Below are positions 61,601 through 64,000 of a stretch of DNA of 64,000 nucleotides, one piece after another. The notes under the pieces are model-generated. The model made no database searches. It was not told the DNA's origin and saw only the letters and a program-made list of their open reading frames with translations. This DNA is from Pyxicephalus adspersus (Eukaryota > Chordata > Amphibia > Anura > Pyxicephalidae): the NCBI RefSeq assembly GCF_032062135.1, contig NC_092862.1, forward strand, positions 66,309,496-66,373,495, in the 5' to 3' direction. Within the stretch, counting starts at the first letter, position 1; every line of letters starts with the position of its first letter. A program made the position numbers and the translations under genes.

Positions 61601-61845
61601 AACCAATTATTGGTGTCATAGTTTTCTTTATTACCTTATCATGGTTGTGGTTGTTTTCTAGTTAATAATTTAGCATCTGGTAATGATTTAGCATGCAGCA
61701 ATAAATTTTTTTAAAGAAAATTGCAGCGGGTAGAGTAGCAGCCAATTTTTTTTTTCACCTCCATTTGAGATTTTGACAATTTCCGCTGGGTCTTGCACCA
61801 AAGAAAAGAACCTAAAATATATAGGCTTATATATCGTCATTTAAA
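61547..61845. repeat. Diverged dispersed repeat, copy 2
   Basis: TCACACCCCAGTAAAAAGAA, GAAATGCTCCTATGGTTGCT and CTGGGTCTTGCACCAAAGAA parallel copy 1 at 59727-60270. It begins where recognisable recombinase coding sequence ends. Confidence 0.5.
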
Positions 61846-64000
61846 TTTATATTTTTGGGGGGCTTTGCACATTTTAGAATTGTTATCTCATACTAAATCT
61901 GTGAAAAATGGCCTAGTGTGTAATGATGTCATGTTGGGTAGCGACTGATTGAAAGTAAGAGGGATCAGTTGGGATAGAGGAGGTGGATAAGCCTGCATGA
62001 TCTTTCACATGTTTCTATCTGCCCAATTTCCTTGGTGTGTCCTCTTTACATGAAGGTAGACTCTCTTTACTAGGACATTATTAGATTCCTTAGGACAGCT
62101 GTCACTATCTAAATTTCAATTTGTTTCAGTTTTGAAGAAATGTGTTCACCATGCTGGTTTGAGTTCATGTTTCCCCCTATTCCTTTTGAAATGGTGCAGC
62201 AACTGAGCCTTCTAGATTGTGTTTCTCAGCTGCTGGGATTTGAAATGTAATTGTTTCTAATTTATGTGTAAATCCTTTATTTTAGGCAAGTGATTATTTG
62301 GTATATAGGCCATCCTTTCTTCTTTTGGGTGTATAAAAAAGCGTGGAGGTGAGTGAACACCACAAACTACAGTTTGGGCCCCACATTATTAATCAGTTTA
62401 CTTGTTTGTAAAAAGGGGATGTATTGGGATTAGTTTTTCTCTGTTTTACAATTTTTACTACATTTATTGCAAGCACATCCTATGTATTAATTAAGTCGAT
62501 AATAAAGTTGAAATGCTGCTGCAGTCATGGTTTAATTTATCCTAAGATTTTAGATGTGCTGGCGCAAAAAAACATTGTTCTGTGTTGTCATCTTGCAGGT
62601 CTTCAAAATGTCATGTCATTATATTATGGAAAACCAGTAAACTTTTTCAGACTGGTCTTCTTAGTGATGGCTTTTCATTTTGTTAACAACAAAAACCCAC
62701 TATAGCATTTAAAAAGTTTTTACTTGATGCACTTTGCTTAAAAAAAGACCAAGATATTCCATGTGTGGCTTTGTGACACTGATTACTATAAATTACGATG
62801 ATAGCAATTGCTATAGAAGAAACGTGATCTTTTTTTAAAGAATCATGGGGGTGAAAGCAGGGGATATTTTTGGCATATTATTGATATACTCTGTAGCAAA
62901 TCAGGCTGCCTGTCATTCAAAAAGGTCTCTGGAACAGGTCATTGAAGATAAGACGTTCACACTGAGCAGTCACAGAGATTAGCAATAGTCAGGGTTAAGC
63001 ATGTTTTTTTTTTATTTCTGTTTTACATAATTTGTACATGTATTTACTGGTTCAATTTGGCTCTTCTGCAGATGTTGTTTTATAAAATGATATAACACTT
63101 GTCATTATATTTCCCGAAGCAGTAGGTAAGTTAGTGAAGCTTTACAGATTTACATGCCTGCATAGTCTGCCATCCCTGTTCAGATTTAGTTGTCCTCTTC
63201 CTGTAGGTATGTAATGTCCCATTTTTTACTTTAGAATAGATACCAAATATTGAACAATTATTATTGGAAATTTTAACCAAACGCCAGACAATATGTAATA
63301 TGTTTTGAATAGAGCAGGAAATGGACAGTGCCTCTATTTGTTTTTTTTTTTCGTTTTTGATTTTGCTGTGTTAAATTTCTTATCTCTTCTTGACAGGACA
63401 TTTTTTATAAGGACGTTGTTGCTATTTGTTATTCATTTTTCTTCCATCCAGATTTTTCTTTATTACTTGGTAGAACAACCTAAACATATAATAATCCCAG
63501 GAGGAAATATTCCTTATAGGTCTATGTAATGGGTTATAGGTACATATTTTTATTATTTGCTCTTATTCACACCTTTTTAGGATATTGTTGTGAGAATTAA
63601 GCATTGCAGAGTTAACTAGAATTTCATTCTAATCAATATTTAGTTGCATCTGTGTCTTTTTAGTGCAGGTTCATTTTTATTATTGTATGAAATCCTCATT
63701 TTAGATTATTTTATTTGCTCCAAATAATTCCAGTATATTTGAGCTCATTTCACTTACAGATGATAGGTTTATTGTTTTTTTTTGCCTAATGTTGGCCATA
63801 CATTATTACATTACCTGCAAGGTCGGGTGGCTAAATTGTGTGTTTTCTTTTCATTGGGGCAGGTAATGTACCAGGATTAAATCTCTTTAAGACAGCATGG
63901 TGATAGCTTTGGTACATCTGTCTCTCTACAGTGACGCATGTAGGAGACTTTTCATCCTCTTGATGTTCTATGTGTTGTGGTTAGGAGAGGACATTTCTGC

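Larger units (their letters stand above)
54313..64000 (+). other. wrnip1 intron 3 (partial, right edge)
   Basis: At least 9.7 kb of intron. It contains a short palindrome (55473-55566), a hAT-like MITE, a DIRS-type retrotransposon fossil with an embedded LINE end, and a diverged repeat pair. The stretches 55570-59480 and 61890-64000 hold only AT-rich DNA with simple runs that I do not recognise. Confidence 0.7.

Noticed and set aside
54313..64000. Search for wrnip1 exon 4
   Set aside because: No plus-strand block with the expected KAVDTLAYL-like coding and splice sites was seen; the exon is presumed outside the window.

Overview
The window looks like nuclear DNA of a frog (anuran amphibian). 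It has short exons separated by long AT-rich introns, consensus GT/AG splice sites, (TA)n and (ATT)n microsatellites, and a dense load of cut-and-paste DNA transposons, L2/CR1-type LINE 3' ends and one DIRS-type retrotransposon fossil. The species cannot be named from sequence alone. There is no bacterial-style gene organisation, tRNA, rRNA or CRISPR array that I can see.

Two protein-coding genes are supported, lying head to head. On the minus strand, four exons (21785-21114, 8127-8034, 5665-5059, 2874-2558) form one continuous reading frame. All splice phases agree, and 563 residues are encoded inside the window. The first exon carries a start codon with an in-frame stop just upstream, and its coiled-coil resembles the N-terminus of cardiac myosin light chain kinase (MYLK3). 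With the neighbouring wrnip1 gene, this identifies the long N-terminal half of mylk4; the kinase domain must lie beyond the left edge. On the plus strand, three exons (41719-42327, 51003-51194, 54080-54312) encode the first 344 or so residues of wrnip1: UBZ4 ubiquitin-binding zinc finger, linker, Walker A, Walker B, sensor 1 and arginine-finger region. Later exons must lie beyond the right edge. The mylk4/wrnip1 divergent pair matches the order I know from human 6p25. An extra exon-like open block on the minus strand (36528-36301) could be an alternative 5' exon of mylk4.

Layout: 1-21785 mylk4 exons and introns (a foldback element at the left edge, a possible solo LTR, several MITEs); 21786-41718 intergenic (a TTAA-flanked element holding a 97-bp palindromic higher-order repeat, MITEs, LINE ends, the orphan exon), ending in a CpG-rich wrnip1 promoter; 41719-64000 wrnip1 exons and introns (LINE with reverse transcriptase fragment, dead Tc1-like transposon, nested hAT MITE, DIRS fossil).

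The genes are unrelated in role: Mylk4 is a presumed muscle kinase and Wrnip1 an AAA+ ATPase that works at stalled replication forks. The most unusual material is the mylk4 N-terminal exon chain, the orphan exon, the palindromic higher-order repeat and the layered transposon fossils. I see no evidence of a new enzymatic or defence system.
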